Assembly: GCF_950295315.1 (NCBI RefSeq)
Contig: NC_080181.1
Location: 4,714,726-4,778,725 of the forward strand
DNA: 64,000 bases
Origin: Erinaceus europaeus
Taxonomy: Eukaryota; Chordata; Mammalia; Eulipotyphla; Erinaceidae
Reading direction: 5' to 3'
The translations under genes and the position numbers were made by a program. This document shows, piece by piece, positions 1 to 11,591 of the stretch (the stretch's first letter is position 1; every line of letters begins with the position of its first letter). The notes beneath the pieces are model-generated. The model was not told the origin of the DNA, searched no databases, and saw only the letters and a program-made list of their open reading frames with translations.

Positions 1-1153
1 GTCCTCTCTGAGCCATTTCCTCTACTTTGAGTTTGGGATAGCTGTATTGGGAACACAGCTTTGTTTTGATAACTGCATCCATTCACTTACCAGATCATTG
101 TTAATTGTCTATGATGCCCAGCAATGGTGTAAGAAAACAGTGCATGATGGATCTGCTTTCCCTACAGTTCCGGGTAACAATCCTTAGAAAAGGAGAGAGA
201 TGGAGAACTGCTTGGTCGGGAGGCGTTTGGTGGAATAAAACTGCCAGCACTTTTTTGGCTGTCCTTAGGGCATTGGAGAAACCTCAGAGTGAGGTCTGTG
301 AGGTCTGCCGTTCTCTCACTGCCTTTTTACAGCAGCCTGAAATGAGCAGGCTTGTTATATTCTGTTTACTTTGGTGACCCTTGGGTTTGTGTTTTTAATG
401 TGGCTTGACTTTTACTGCGTTCTCGTTAGTCATCCTTTGTTAACCACGTTGCTGTGCACTTTCCTTATGAAAAAGGATACTCGAAGGCAAGAAGTTGGCT
501 CCCGGGCTCTATCAGGCACGCTGAACAGTTAATGCTTTGTAACATGGTGTCCCTGTCCTGGGCTTTTCTGTCATTTTAATCAGAAATCACTGGATTTCTG
601 GGCAGATTGGTGCAGAGCGTTTTGAAATTCTGTTTTTGTGAAAATAGCAAGCGTCTTCGTAGCAGAGTTTGCCAAAAGGACTACGGTGTGTTTACCTGGT
701 TATTTTTAATGGTACTCACTAAAGTTTAAGTATGTTCTTCAAAGGATGAACGAGTTGAATTTTATGCCCACGTTTAGTATGAATCTTAGAGATTCTTGTA
801 TTTACGTCAGCGTGATGTTTGTGATAATGGACTGTGAGCTGAACTCTGTGCCCCTGCTTCCAAGGCTGACGGGCTTCTTTACTTGCTCCCCACTACTAAT
901 ATGAAGGGGTTTCAGAAATCCAGTGTGCGAGAATTGTGCTGAGCAGATGTTACAGCCAGCCTGCCAACATCTGGAGATGGCTCTCAGGTCAGATGGAGAG
1001 CAGCCAGTGCTAGAGGGGATGCCTGACTAGCTTTGCAGATTCTCTTTCCTTCCTCAGATCGAACAATAGCAGACAGAACTAAAGGTTCTTTATCTCAGTG
1101 TGTCTTGGAATTCTGAATTATTTACCTCTTTATGCTCACATTTAAGTGTTTTT
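1..1153. other. Unassigned intronic sequence
   Basis: Low-complexity-free intronic DNA. I recognise no repeat, exon or RNA gene. The 90-codon ORF at 105-377 has no family resemblance. Confidence 0.5.
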
Positions 1154-1439
1154 TTTAATTTTCCTCTATTTAAAAATTTTTAATATTTATTTATTTTCCC
1201 TTCTGTTGCCCTTGTTTTTCATTGTTGTTGTAGTTATTGTTGTTGTTATCAATGTCGTCGTTGTTGGATAGGACAGAGAGAAATGGAGAGAGGAGGAGAG
1301 AAAGGTAGACACCTACAGACTGTTTCATTGGCTGTGAAGCGACTCCCCTGCAGGTGGGGAGCCGGGGGCTCGAACCAGGATCCTTATGCCGGTCCTTGTG
1401 CTTTGCGCCACATGCATGTAACCCTTTAATTTTCCTCTA
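1154..1439 (-). mobile_element. ERI-type tRNA SINE, reverse orientation, with 15-bp target-site duplication
   Basis: The element occupies 1169-1424. It starts with the reversed tail (AATATTTATTTA) and runs through the TAGGACAGAGAGAAATGG and CCCCTGCAGGTGGGGAGCC core to a B-box-like GGCTCGAACC. The flanking direct repeats TTTAATTTTCCTCTA at 1154-1168 and 1425-1439 mark retroposition. The tRNA-like 5' head is truncated. Confidence 0.93.
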
Positions 1440-2232
1440 AAAAAATACCATAATGGAAAGTTAGCAAAATGGCAGTACAAGGAAAACTAGGAAGTGAGTA
1501 AGATATCCCAATCACTTACCGGGGACCCTATGACTATACCAGTTAGGGACTTTGCAGGGCAGAGAGCAGTCAGAATACAGCTTTGTGAAGTGAGTGGGTG
1601 GTTTTGGGGGGAGAGGTCCCTTGAGACTTGTCTGTGTTTTTGAACCAGTGTGGGCAGAGGGCCTGGCCCGCTAGGACAAAGGCATGGGGCAGAGGTAGGT
1701 TGTTCTGTGACAGGGCTGCCAGACAGATTTCTTGCAAACTAAAGGGAATGACAGATAAGAAAGAGGGACCGCTGGGAAGCTAGCCAACCCAACCAGTCAC
1801 AGCCCCATGGGTAGAAAGGCCACGGGCCTGGGCCTGCACTGCCTTTTGGTTCCTTGCGGGTTCTGTCTCCTGAGGTGGGTGGTGTGGAGTGTGTGTGTTG
1901 ACCATGGGCCAGTGAGCACATTTTAGTTAAAACCTGTCTGTGACACATTTACTTACATGTAAGCAAATGAAAACAGTGGGTTCAGGGCCAAGGAAAATAC
2001 TATACCTAATCAATGGAGATAATAACATATATAAATAGTAACATGAATAACATCAATCCCTGAAGGGGATAAACCAACAGAGATGTTCCTGTTCACAAAG
2101 TTAGTGTTGATGTGTAGAAATCTCAGTTCTTTCTCTTGATTTACTCACTTGTATGAAATGGAGTTGTGTTTTTGCAGTTTTATACTTTTGGTTAAAACAG
2201 TTTTCATTATAAGAAAGATAACATTATTAAAA
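1440..2232. other. Unassigned intronic sequence
   Basis: Nothing recognised; no splice-flanked coding signal and no clear interspersed repeat. Confidence 0.45.
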
Positions 2233-2372
2233 AGTGACTTGGAAGCACCTGGGTTCGAGCCCCCACTTCCCACTTGCAAGAGAGAAATTTCACAAGCGCT
2301 GAAGTAGGTCTGCAGGTGTTTCTCTTTCCTCTCTAACACCCATTTCAATTTCTGTCTGTCCTATCCAATAAG
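2233..2372 (+). mobile_element. Diverged SINE fragment
   Basis: The B-box-like GGGTTCGAGCCCC is followed by a CACTTGCAAGAGAGA core, a diverged copy of the CACCTGCAGGGGAG segment, and then CTGTCTGTCCTATCCAATAA. The 5' head and the tail are missing or degraded, and a poly-G tract follows. Confidence 0.75.
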
Positions 2373-4840
2373 AAGGGGGGGGGGGGAGATAACCTGAGTT
2401 GCTTTGTGGAAACACATCAAAAAAGAGAAATGAAGCAGTTTTGTTTTGTGAGAGAAATTGTGTGTTCCTTGAGCACACATAACCCTTGGCTTTGGGGGGG
2501 ATGCAGGGTGTGCCGGACCTGCTGCCTGGCTGGGAGCGGCTGCTGGTGTCTGCTGCAGCTGCAGGACCCTGCCCTCAGTCCTGGTCCTCTCTCTCCAGCC
2601 TCCGCCGGAGTCTGGCATAAGCAGCACACATTCCCAGGCAGAAGAGGAGCACTGAGCCACTCTCTCATGCCATTCCCTTTGCAGCTCACACAGCACGCTC
2701 ACTGGGTGGAGAGGCTCTGTTCCTGTCAGCACAGCGCTCACGGGGCCCTGCTTCCTTCTGTTTCCACCTGCAGGTGGAAACTTGTCTGTGGATTGTACCG
2801 CCTTCCTCTAGAGACCAGCTAGATAGACATGGTGGCGAGTCAGGGAAGGTGGGGATCTCTCAATGTGCATGACACTCTGTCACTTATCCAGTGTGACAGA
2901 GAGGGGATGAGGAGATCCCCCCGCCATGTGTGCTGTGGGCATGTGTCTGCCCTCTCTCAGCCCACACCCCAGAGCAGAATCACAGTGATGCCTGTATTCT
3001 TCTGCGTGTGTGCATCACAGTGCAAGCCTGTCACTGAGCCCTCCAGTGCCAGATGTAAAATGCAAACTAAATCGTAAAACAGGTGGGGGTGCGGTGCCAA
3101 GTCAGATGCTGGGTGCCAGCTGCTTGTGTGTGGAGACACCATGGACAGGGGGTGAGCACAGTGGAGCAGTAGGGTGTCGTCATCCTCGAGGGCAGGCTGC
3201 TGGGGTTCCGTAGCAGGGCGCTGGGCAGGTGACCAGGTGATGAAAGCAGAGCCACCCAATTCCCCACGGCGTGCAGCGTTGGCACCGCAGTCCAGAGTGC
3301 CCGGTGACTGACTCCCGTGCCCAAGTCTCCAAGTTTGTCCACGTTGTTGAGCAGAAGGTGAGCCTGTTAACTGACTAGGAGAGAAGTGAGGCTGAAGACA
3401 AAGGGCGAAAGGATGGGCTCTGCAGAAAAGACCGTGGAGTACAGAGCAAGCCTCCCCCTTTCACCCACCACAGAGTGTCCCCCAGCCGAGGGCAAAGAGA
3501 TTTGGCCACACTCCATCCGGGTCCGCACCCAGGCTCTGCGCTCACAGAACAGGGTACCTGAGGATGGGGGTGAGGCTGGTCAGGCAGGGCCTTTCACGCA
3601 GCAGGGACGCACAGAGCGGCCACTTGTGTGCTAATAATATCCACATTTCACCATTTACCATAGAGTTGCTCAGAAACAAAGTCACTACTTCTTTTATTGT
3701 TATTATTAGTGTAAGCTCACCAGTGCAATGGCAGCTACAGCTTTGTTTAGAACTGCAATGCAGTGCAGACACAGAAGGCAGTCTGCTCACTGGGGCCTGT
3801 GTCTCCATCTGTGGCATGCTCGGGACCCGCCACACAGTCCTGGCAGCTGCTTGTGCTCCTGGGAGGCTGTGTATGCAGCCCCTGCCAGGTGAGTGGGCGG
3901 CCGTGGAGCTGCTGGGTGAGGACAGAACCCTGCCAGCTGGGCCTCACTTGGCTTCCCTCAACCTTGAAATCATGGCTCCCACTGGGCATCGAGGAGCCCT
4001 CTGAGAGTTGAGGGATGGTCTCCGTGCTTGTGGTGACACTTCTCTGCTCCTCTTCACGGCAGCCACTGTGAACGAAGCCCTGCCTACAGTCAGGTGTTTG
4101 GAAAGACTTGGGTGAGGAAGGGAAGAAAACTTGGAGGACACTGTTAGTTCTTTCTTTCTTTCTTTTTTTCTCCTTCCCCTAATAAGTCATTGATTCTGAG
4201 TGATTCTTTGCAGCAGATGTGTCCAATCACAGTTAATTAACCTTTACAGCACAGCGGGTGTTAACCAGCACCTGGCTTCTGAGAAGGCTAGCAGCACCGG
4301 CCCCTCCCACAGGCCTGCGCCCAGACGCAGCTCCTTACTTGCGCACGGCTTTTTAAAAGCCGGGCCCACCTGTGGCCTCGTGCTTCTTGGACCTGGAACT
4401 CGAGGGCCTGCGCAGAGCTCTTGTGCTGGCTGCTGCAGCCTCAGCATCAGGGCCTGGAGCACTTCTGTTGAGAAGCATGATGTCGGGAAGGCTTTCCCTG
4501 AGGGAGCCGTGGCAGGGAGAGAGGCACATGGACTCCAGGTAGGGCCTCTGTCTCTCAGGTGTGTGTGTGGGGCCGCTTCTGGTGGTCTGACTCTGTGCTG
4601 CAGTGGTTAGCTCTCCCTCTTGCCCGGCTCTTAACATCACTGCAGCAGAAAGCTATCCTCTTTGGCTTGCGGTGCATCCAACTTAGTGAATGTTAGCTAA
4701 GTGAGATCACAGACTCCAATAATGGCATCAGAAAATAAAGTGATGGCGCTTCCCTGCATTAGCCAAGCCGCTTAATTGTGGGTTGACCCTTCCAAAAACG
4801 CCGTCAGCCTTCGCGGCGGAAAAGAGCTCTGACTCAGGGC
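2373..4840. other. GC-rich unassigned intronic sequence
   Basis: Several overlapping ORFs of 60-146 codons occur on both strands. None has a recognisable domain or splice context, and they shadow one another. An ATTCTTTCTTTCTTTC-type pyrimidine tract lies near 4150-4180. Confidence 0.45.
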
Positions 4841-4844
4841 TTCC

Positions 4845-5030
4845 GCTGCCGGGTCTGAGTCTCAGACTCTCGCCAGCTGAGGGACGTAGGGCAAGTTAGT
4901 GTGTTCAAGCCTCAGCGTCCTCATCTGTGAAATGAACTAGAAATAGTTAACTTGCAGCAGGAGTGCTCTGGGGATGACATGAGATTTCTTGTAAAGTGTA
5001 AATATTAGCTTATTGACTCAACCTGTCAAG
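4845..5030 (+). mobile_element. MIR-like ancient SINE
   Basis: The order is GGGCAAGTTA, then CCTCAGCGTCCTCATCTGTG, AAATGAACTAGAAATAG, and GGATGACATGAGATT. This matches the MIR core and 3' half as I know it. It is diverged, as expected for an old element. Confidence 0.6.
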
Positions 5031-5032
5031 GG

Positions 5033-5055
5033 TTTTTTTTTTTTTTTTTTTTTTG
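5033..5055. repeat. Poly-T tract
   Basis: An uninterrupted run of T just downstream of the MIR-like piece. Confidence 0.9.
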
Positions 5056-5699
5056 AGTGCTTAGTTTAGTAACAATGTAAAGTTAAAAGACTTCCCAACC
5101 TAAGTTCCAAGTAATGGAGTTACTGATATACTTGGGTTAGTAGTGGGTTACTGAATGGGATCCTATATACAGACTAAGAGGAGCAAACCTTAAGAGTTCA
5201 AGGCTTCTTAGTATGAATGAAAAGAATTGTATGTAGACAAATCAGATCTAACAGTGGCTCCCAGCAAACACTAATGCTAAGGCAACGATGATGGAGGGAG
5301 ATAAAGGGGAAAACAGAGCCCAGGCACATTTACAGGAGCTCATAAAAGACGAGGTTGCAGTTCTTCTGTCTCCCCATCTCTTAGCTCCTTATCTCACACA
5401 CTTAAGGGAGTGTTTATCTTCAAACATATCAACATCTAGGAGGCTTTTGCTGTGTCATATAAGGGTGCTGCCTCTCCTGTAAATATCAGCAGGCTCATGC
5501 AGTACTGTTTTCATTCATTGGGACAGTGCTTGAGAACAGAAAGGTAAGAAGACACCTCAATTCTCAGTGCTTTACATAAATACTAGCTCCAGTTATATCG
5601 TCTCATGGAGAATGTAGTCATCTCATGGAGAATGGCGTAGCTTTGGGGGGCCTGGTTTGGCATTAGACCTCCCAAGGGGTCTGTTGAACACAAAACGAA
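5056..5699. other. Unassigned intronic sequence
   Basis: Nothing recognised. A 12-bp phrase, TCTCATGGAGAA, occurs twice near 5602-5632. The ORF at 5288-5482 contains ELIKD by chance and is not flanked by splice sites. Confidence 0.4.
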
Positions 5700-5846
5700 A
5701 CATGGGCAGGGCATGTTACAGCACAGGACTTGTATACCTGAGGCCCCAGAAGTGCTAGGTTCAAACCCCCCTGTACTGTCGTTTGCCAGAGCTGAGTAAT
5801 GCTCTGACTGGTCTCAGGCATTCCCCCTCCCAAATAAATAAAATAA
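5700..5846 (+). mobile_element. Short tRNA-like SINE (second type)
   Basis: It has a tRNA-like head with a GCTAGGTTCAAACCCC B-box region, then CCAGAGCTGAGTAATGCTCT and a tail ending AAATAAATAAAATAA. The CAGAGCTGAGCARTG motif recurs in the copies at 10789 and 61742. Confidence 0.75.
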
Positions 5847-5849
5847 CCT

Positions 5850-7904
5850 TTTTTAAAATTACAGCCTGTTTGGCAAGAATTGTGACTGGTGACTGATAGG
5901 AGCATCCTGCAGGTTTCTTGCTGCTGCTGTTGCACTGTAAACCCTTCAATTTCAGAGTATTTATCAAGTAATGTCCAGCACCAGAGCAGATAGTCGTGCA
6001 GACCTAAAGCCATCCTCTAACCTGTGCTTCATGGATGAGGCAGGTTCCTTGTAGATGCACTGCCAGTAAGTTGTACTCTCGCCTTAGTCATCCCATCCCC
6101 TTTGCCTCGTTTTCCTTGTAGTGTCGACTGGAGGGAACGTTCACAAAATAGCTGCTCCAAATTCTCACACCAGTGCAGGCACACACCCGTCCCTTGTCCC
6201 TTCAGCCACTCCTCCGTGAGGTCTGGAGCAGAGTGTGTCCTGGAGCCTTCGCGGAGGGCTGGGGCTAATTGGCGTCTGCGTCCTCATGGGCCCCCCTCCC
6301 CCCACCCCCGCCATCTCATCTTAGGCTCCTACAGCTTGTGAAGCACTGCCCGAGAGAGCACAGTGGAGAGAGCACAGCAGATGAGCTTTGCAGAAAGGGG
6401 ATCTGATGTTTGCTTAGGTTTGAGGGGCCGGGATACATGGGTATCTGTCATTACCATGGCCTTTTCCTACATGTGTAAGAAAGATGCTTGCCTTCATGGG
6501 ACAGACATTCCCCAACACACATACACACACCCCAGGATTCAGGGGAGTAGATGGGCTTACGGGCAGATTATGAAATGTATCTGTCAATTTAGAGATATGC
6601 ACATCTATATTACATGCACACAGAGATGTGTACATTCATGTGCATACTAATGTGTGTATGCATATAAGCATGCCAGCAGAGTTGGAAGGCCTTCAGCATT
6701 TCCCCAGCACCTGTAGTGCTCACACAGCCCTGAACTCTGAGGGTTTTGCTAAATCTAGAAGAGTTTGCTTTGTGGTTCTGACTTTTGAAATCATGTTCTT
6801 AATAGAAACACCAAGTTTGCGTGTGCAGCCTCAGCTAGCAGCGTCGAGATCTACCAGTTACACCAAAGGAACCTCTTGTCAGGATGCTCCAGCATTCTCT
6901 GGGGATGTTCATGTGCCGGCAGGATGCGGTGTCCTGCTGATAAACCACAGCAGTTGGCCAGCTGTGGCTGTCAACTTGCTCCCACTCAGCTAGCTCACTG
7001 ATGGGGGCGGGGACTCCTTGGGGCCCCATGTTCTGTCTGCTCTAGAAAAGTCACTGCAGCAGGGCAGATCGCAGTGCTGCACCAGCACATCTCCACAGGT
7101 TCCTTAGTGTGTCGTGAAACCCAAGGAGACACCTTGCTCTGGACGGGCTTGAGACCATCTGGCAGAGGGACGACTGGTCCACACCAATGGAAGTTACAGA
7201 AATGCACCCTGAGACCAGTGTGAGATAGCTTTACACACAAGCACCTGGCAGGGACCGCCCCTCCCTCCTGCCTGCTTGGGGCCCACAGCCTCACAGTGAG
7301 GGGAGGATTCCTGACAGAGCAGTCAGCTTGCTCTGACTCTTCTCCCAGACAGTCTGCCCATGGCTTGCTTTGTGTGTCAGGGTTCAGTGCTGTGCCAGTG
7401 CTAGTGCCAAGTCAGATGAATTCCTGCCACTCCTGCTTGAGTTTCTCTCATGGTGGGAACCCTGCCTTTTGTCTCTGGCCTCTCTCTCTTTCTCAAGAGC
7501 TCACTGAACTCTGCAAGAGGAAATGCCAAGGATGACTCCAAGTAGCAGAGCCACTGGACGTGGTTTTCTTTTCCTTTGCTTACTCTGGGAGACACTTGCA
7601 TGCATTCCAGGCTTGTAGGGGCTTTTGAAGGAAACCAGGAAGGAAATGGGCAAAGGTCAGGGCCCTGGGGAAAGGTCAGGCTGTGACAGTGTGGCAGCCC
7701 TTGTCAGTGAAGGCTTGTCTCTGTGCTGAGGGGCTGCTGTGCCCATGGGGACCCCCACAGGCGGGGGTCCTGCCACACTCAGTCTGAGGATGCCACGAGA
7801 AAAGTCACAGGGAAGGAGTGAGTGCTGTTCAGAGCTGCGTCACGTCCTGTTCTGCTGGGAACCAGCTGGGATGGGCAGTGGAGGGCATGGTGCTGCTTCC
7901 TTTT
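5850..7904. other. Unassigned intronic sequence
   Basis: Unique-looking DNA with short ACACAC and ATGTGTGTATG microsatellite-like patches near 6515-6665. No exon or repeat was recognised. Confidence 0.4.
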
Positions 7905-8161
7905 TTGATATTTTTTTAATATTTATTTATTCCCTTTTGTTGGCCTTGTTTTATTGTTGTAATTATTGTTATCGTTGTTGTTGGATAGGACAGAGAGAAA
8001 TGGAGAGAGGAGGAGAAGATGGGGAGGAGAAAGATAGACCCCTGCAGACCTTCTTCACTGCCTGTGAAGCGACTCCCCTGCAGGTGAGGAGTCGGGGGGC
8101 TCAAACTGGGATCCTTACACGGGTCCTTGCGCTTAACCCGCTGCGCTACTACCTGACTCCC
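7905..8161 (-). mobile_element. ERI-type tRNA SINE, reverse orientation, near full length
   Basis: The reversed tail TTTAATATTTATTTATTCCC is followed by GGATAGGACAGAGAGAAATG, the CCCCTGCAGGTGAGGAG core and the tRNA head AACCCGCTGCGCTACTACCT ending GACTCC. Confidence 0.93.
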
Positions 8162-8635
8162 AGCATAGTGCTTCTTAAATGGGGGGGGGGGGAGGGCCTC
8201 TGTGGGCAGCTGCCCTAGTGTGGAGCTCCTACACTGCTGTCTTGTGTTCTCCAGCCTCCCGCTGCAGACCCCTCCCCGTTTTCTGCCTGTGGACCCATGC
8301 CCGGGCCTCTCTGAATTCCCCTGCTGAAAGAAAATGTGCTGGAATTCCCCCGGAGCTGACTTTCTGGAGTGAAGCAGGGTTGGGAAATCCTAGGGCTGGG
8401 CGCACCGAGTCCTGACCTCGGGGCTGGCCTGCAGAGCCAGGCCCGCAGCCCACAGGGGAAGCAGCCCAGGGGGCCCTGTGTGCCTCTGCTTTGGGGAGAA
8501 ACCAGGGCTGGGCTGGGGTGCATCTGCAGTGCTCACGTCCTGTGTGTGAGGGCTAGATGAGTGGTGAAGCAGTGCTTTAGGGAGGTGTCTTCTCCCTTTC
8601 CCCTTTTCTGTCACTATTTAAAAAAAATAAATAAA
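8162..8635. other. Unassigned intronic sequence
   Basis: It contains a poly-G tract at 8180-8193. Overlapping ORFs on both strands carry no recognised domain. Confidence 0.4.
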
Positions 8636-8712
8636 AGCCACCAGGTGTGGTGGCGTCATCATGCAGGTACTGAGTCCCAGCGGCAGCCTTGGTTGGGAGC
8701 AGTGAGAGGGAG
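8636..8712 (+). mobile_element. SINE 3' module fragment
   Basis: CCACCAGGTGTGGTGGCGTC and GGTACTGAGTCCCAGC resemble, with many changes, the CCAGGAGCAGTGGATTC and GGCACTGAGCCCCAGC module that ends the long-type SINEs in this window. Confidence 0.4.
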
Positions 8713-9337
8713 GAAGGGAAGACTTCAAAAAACAAACAAACAAAAACTCTAGTAAGCACCTTTTACAGGAAATTAAGTGATTCAGTTACTCCTAGTGAGT
8801 ACAGACTAATTTTTCTACAAGAATCTTGATGGTTTCATTATTAAAATCCTTGTGGATCCCCCCCCCCCCAAAATGTTTTCTGTTTACTGTATACACATAA
8901 CACACACACACTTTTGTAAAAAAAGGGGCAAGAGAACCATGTGTTGTGGTTTAGCCCCCGTCAGTCCTGGATGAAGCCTTGGCTGGTGGCTTCCTGACTG
9001 CAGGCATCCCAGGCTGGGGAGAAGCTGAGTGGTGTGAGCAGGCACTTGCCAGCCCAGAGCCAGAGCCTGGGGCCACCAGCAAGACCCAGCAGAGCGGCAG
9101 GCAGGCAGGCAGGGCCTTCAGAAGAGAGGGAGGGAAAGCCAGAAACTTTTGTGCTAAGTCTTAAAAGAGACTGGAGAGATGAATGGAATGTCGGTATAAC
9201 AAATATATTGGCTAGGGACTTTTTTCGGCAACTGAGTGGAAATCATACTTCACAAGTAACTAGAAAAATTGGAATGCAGATTCTAGGTGACATTGGAGAA
9301 TTTGGGACACAGTGCTTGATGAGAGAGGTGATTCTTG
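8713..9337. other. Unassigned intronic sequence
   Basis: It holds a poly-C run (8859-8868), a short CA patch and GCAGGCAGGCAGGCAGG near 9098-9114. No gene was recognised. Confidence 0.4.
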
Positions 9338-9650
9338 TGGGGCTGGGCAGTGATGCACCCGGTTAAATGCACATAGTACTAAGCACAAGGACCCAGGTTC
9401 GAGACCCCACTTCCCACCTGCAGGGGAGATGCTTCATGAGCGGTGAATCGGGCTTCAGGTGTGTTCACTCCCTCTCTACCTCTATCTCCTCTCTTAGTTT
9501 CTCTCTGTCCTATCCAATAAAAATGAAAAATGGCCAGCATTTTATAAATCCAGGAGCATTGGATTTATAGTGCAGGCACTTCTTCTTCTTCTAGTGTTTG
9601 CCAGTGCAGGCACTGAGACCCAGCAATAACCCTGGAGGCAAAATGATAAA
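9338..9650 (+). mobile_element. Long-type SINE carrying a 22-bp internal insertion
   Basis: The tRNA-like head has CAGGTTCGAGACCCC, then CACCTGCAGGGGAGATGC, the CTGTCCTATCCAATAA segment and the 3' module (GGATTTATAGTGCAGGCACT ... CCCAGCAATAACCCTGGAGG). The 3' module is interrupted at 9581-9602 by a short sequence flanked by AGTGCAGGCACT on both sides (9569-9580 and 9603-9614). Confidence 0.9.
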
Positions 9651-9651
9651 G

Positions 9652-9965
9652 AAAGAAAGATGATTCCTGGGAGTCGGGCAGTAGCAGGTGGTGCAAAGTG
9701 CAAGGACCGGCATAAGGATCCCAGTTTGAGCCCCTGGCTCTCCACCTGCAGGGGAGTCGCTTCACAGGCAGTGAAGCAGGTCTTCAGGTGTCTTTTTCTC
9801 CCCTTCTCTGTCTTCCCCTCCTTTCTCCATTTCTCTCTGTCCTATCCAACAAGGACAACATCAATAACAACAATAGTAACTACAACAATAAAACAATAAG
9901 GGCAAAAAAAGGTAATAAATAAATAAATATTTTTTTAATTTTTTAAAAAAGAAAGATGGTTCCTG
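9652..9965 (+). mobile_element. ERI-type tRNA SINE with target-site duplication
   Basis: The element lies at about 9670-9947. It reads GGGAGTCGGGCAGTAGCAGG, then CCACCTGCAGGGGAGTCGCT and AACAATAAAACAATAAGGGC, ending in an AATAAATAAATAT tail. AAAGAAAGATGRTTCCTG occurs at 9652-9669 and 9948-9965 with one mismatch. Confidence 0.95.
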
Positions 9966-10629
9966 ATCCCAGGGCTGCTGTATTTCAGCACTGTGTTTCC
10001 ACAAAAAGGAACTCCCCCCCCCAAAAAAAAATGTAGAGACCTCAAACAAACCTAGCTCTACAGTCCTCTAACTGACGGGCATCTTTTCTCTTTTCAATTC
10101 AGTTTGAGCATTTCTCTTTTTTTCCCCCTTAATGATTTTTGAATGAGGAGAGGTGATTTTTTCAGTTGAGAGTAATACCCGTGAGACTCACTGACAGTGA
10201 TTTCTCCTACATCATGATAAGTATAAAGATATATATATGGAAAAATTTTACTGGTATGTTTCATGTTTGGTTATTTCATCTTTTAAGAAGCAGCAGCCCT
10301 GGCAGGATGCGATAAAAACTGTGCTTGCTGAGGTCCCTGCCAACGTCTCAGTATTTTTGTCTGTTTGACTGAACAACACCCAAACAGTGAGGCCACCCCC
10401 CTTGGTGTGTCCTTCACAACTGCAGGAGGAGAACTCTTAGGTCAGCCTGCACCTAGCCTGACAGCTTTTTAAAGGATGTTGCTAATTTTCCAGAATTGTA
10501 GGGTTAAGATAAGGAAACTCCCAGTAGAAAGTATGGATTGATCAGTATCTTTCTGATGCCCTTAGACTGAATTATGTTAAACTTAAGTCTTTCTTTTTTA
10601 AAAAAGGCAGCTCTCTTATTTAAGATTCA
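9966..10629. other. Unassigned intronic sequence
   Basis: AT-rich intronic DNA with short poly-C and poly-A runs near 10013-10031. Nothing was recognised. Confidence 0.4.
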
Positions 10630-10762
10630 TTATATATGAGAGGAAGAGTTTCACTTGAGACACATAGAAAGAAAAGTTAGAGCGCCACTCTGGTGCATAC
10701 AGTGTTGGCATGGTACTGAGACTCTCAGGCTCTATCAGTTGAGCAGCCATTTGCCCAGCTGC
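10630..10762 (-). mobile_element. Diverged short tRNA-like SINE, reverse
   Basis: A patch resembling AGCGCCACTCTGGTGCATAC is followed by TGGTACTGAGACTCTCAGGC and TTGAGCAGCCATTTGCCCAG. This is the reversed head of the short SINE type. Confidence 0.55.
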
Positions 10763-10788
10763 ATGTTAATCCTTAAAAAAGTGGTGAC

Positions 10789-10943
10789 AGGGCTGGGAAG
10801 ATGGCAAAATGGTTCTGCCAAAGAGTTTTACATCTGAAGCTCTTGAGGTCCCAGGTTCAATCCCCAGCCCCACCATAAGCCAGAGCTGAGCAATGTTTTG
10901 GTCTGTCTTTCCCTCTCTACCTCTCTCATTAAAAAAAGAAAAG
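10789..10943 (+). mobile_element. Short tRNA-like SINE (second type)
   Basis: GGGCTGGGAAGATGGC leads to the B-box CCCAGGTTCAATCCCC, then CCAGAGCTGAGCAATG, a pyrimidine stretch with CTCTCATT, and an A-rich tail. It is the first of four same-strand SINEs in a row. Confidence 0.8.
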
Positions 10944-11246
10944 GGGGGGAGTCGGGCTGTAGCGCAGCGGGTTAAGCGCAGGTGGCGCAAAGCACAAGGA
11001 CCGGCATAAGGATCCCGGTTCAAACCCCGGCTCCCCACCTGCAGGGGAGTCGCTTCACAGGTGGTGAAGCAGGTCTGCAGGTGTCTATCTTTCTCTCCTC
11101 CTCTCTGTCTTCCCCTCCTCTCTCCATTTCTCTCTGTCCTATCCAACAACGACAACAACAATAATAACTACAACAATAAAACAAGGGCAACAAAAGGGAA
11201 TAAGTAAATAAAATAAATATTAAAAAAAAAAAAAAAAAAAAGAAAA
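10944..11246 (+). mobile_element. ERI-type tRNA SINE, full length
   Basis: The A-box TAGCGCAGCGGG and B-box GGTTCAAACCCC are present. The core, the CAACGACAACAACAATAAT segment and an A-tail of about 20 residues (11222-11240) follow. AAAAAAGAAAAGGGGG appears on both sides (near 10932 and 11233). Confidence 0.95.
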
Positions 11247-11530
11247 GGGGGGTCGGGCGGTGGCGCAGTGGGTTAAACGCATGTGGTGCAAAGCGCAAGG
11301 ACTGGCATAAGGATCCTGGTTCAAGCCCCCGGCTCCCCACCTGCAGGGGAGTCGCTTCACAGGTGGTGAAGTGGGTCTGCAGGTGTCTGTCTTTCTCTCC
11401 CCCTCTCTGTCTTCCCTTCCTCTCTCCATTTCTCTCTGTCCTAACCAACAACAGCATCAATAATAACTACAACAATAAGACAACAAGGGCAACAAAAGGA
11501 AATAAAGAAAAAAGAAAAAAAAATCCAAAA
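11247..11530 (+). mobile_element. ERI-type tRNA SINE, full length, adjacent to the preceding copy
   Basis: GGTCGGGCGGTGGCGCAGTG starts immediately after the A-tail of the upstream copy. The B-box is GGTTCAAGCCCC. It ends in an A/G-rich tail that runs on to about 11570. Confidence 0.95.
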
Positions 11531-11591
11531 AAATTTAAAAAAGAGAAGAAAAGAAAAAAGAAAAGAAAGACCAAATATGTATGAGTAGTAA

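Noticed and set aside
1501..1545. U1-snRNA-like ACTTACC start
   Set aside because: Only the seven-base splice-complementary motif agrees; the rest of U1 is absent.
5288..5482. ORF containing LQELIKD, similar to the preceding ARHGAP42 exon (KELIKDG)
   Set aside because: Only five residues agree, the neighbouring residues do not match the BAR domain, and no splice sites bracket it.
10944..11060. tRNA genes suggested by A-box and B-box sequences
   Set aside because: These are SINE heads: the cloverleaf is incomplete, the spacing is wrong and the SINE core and tail follow. The same holds for the other copies.
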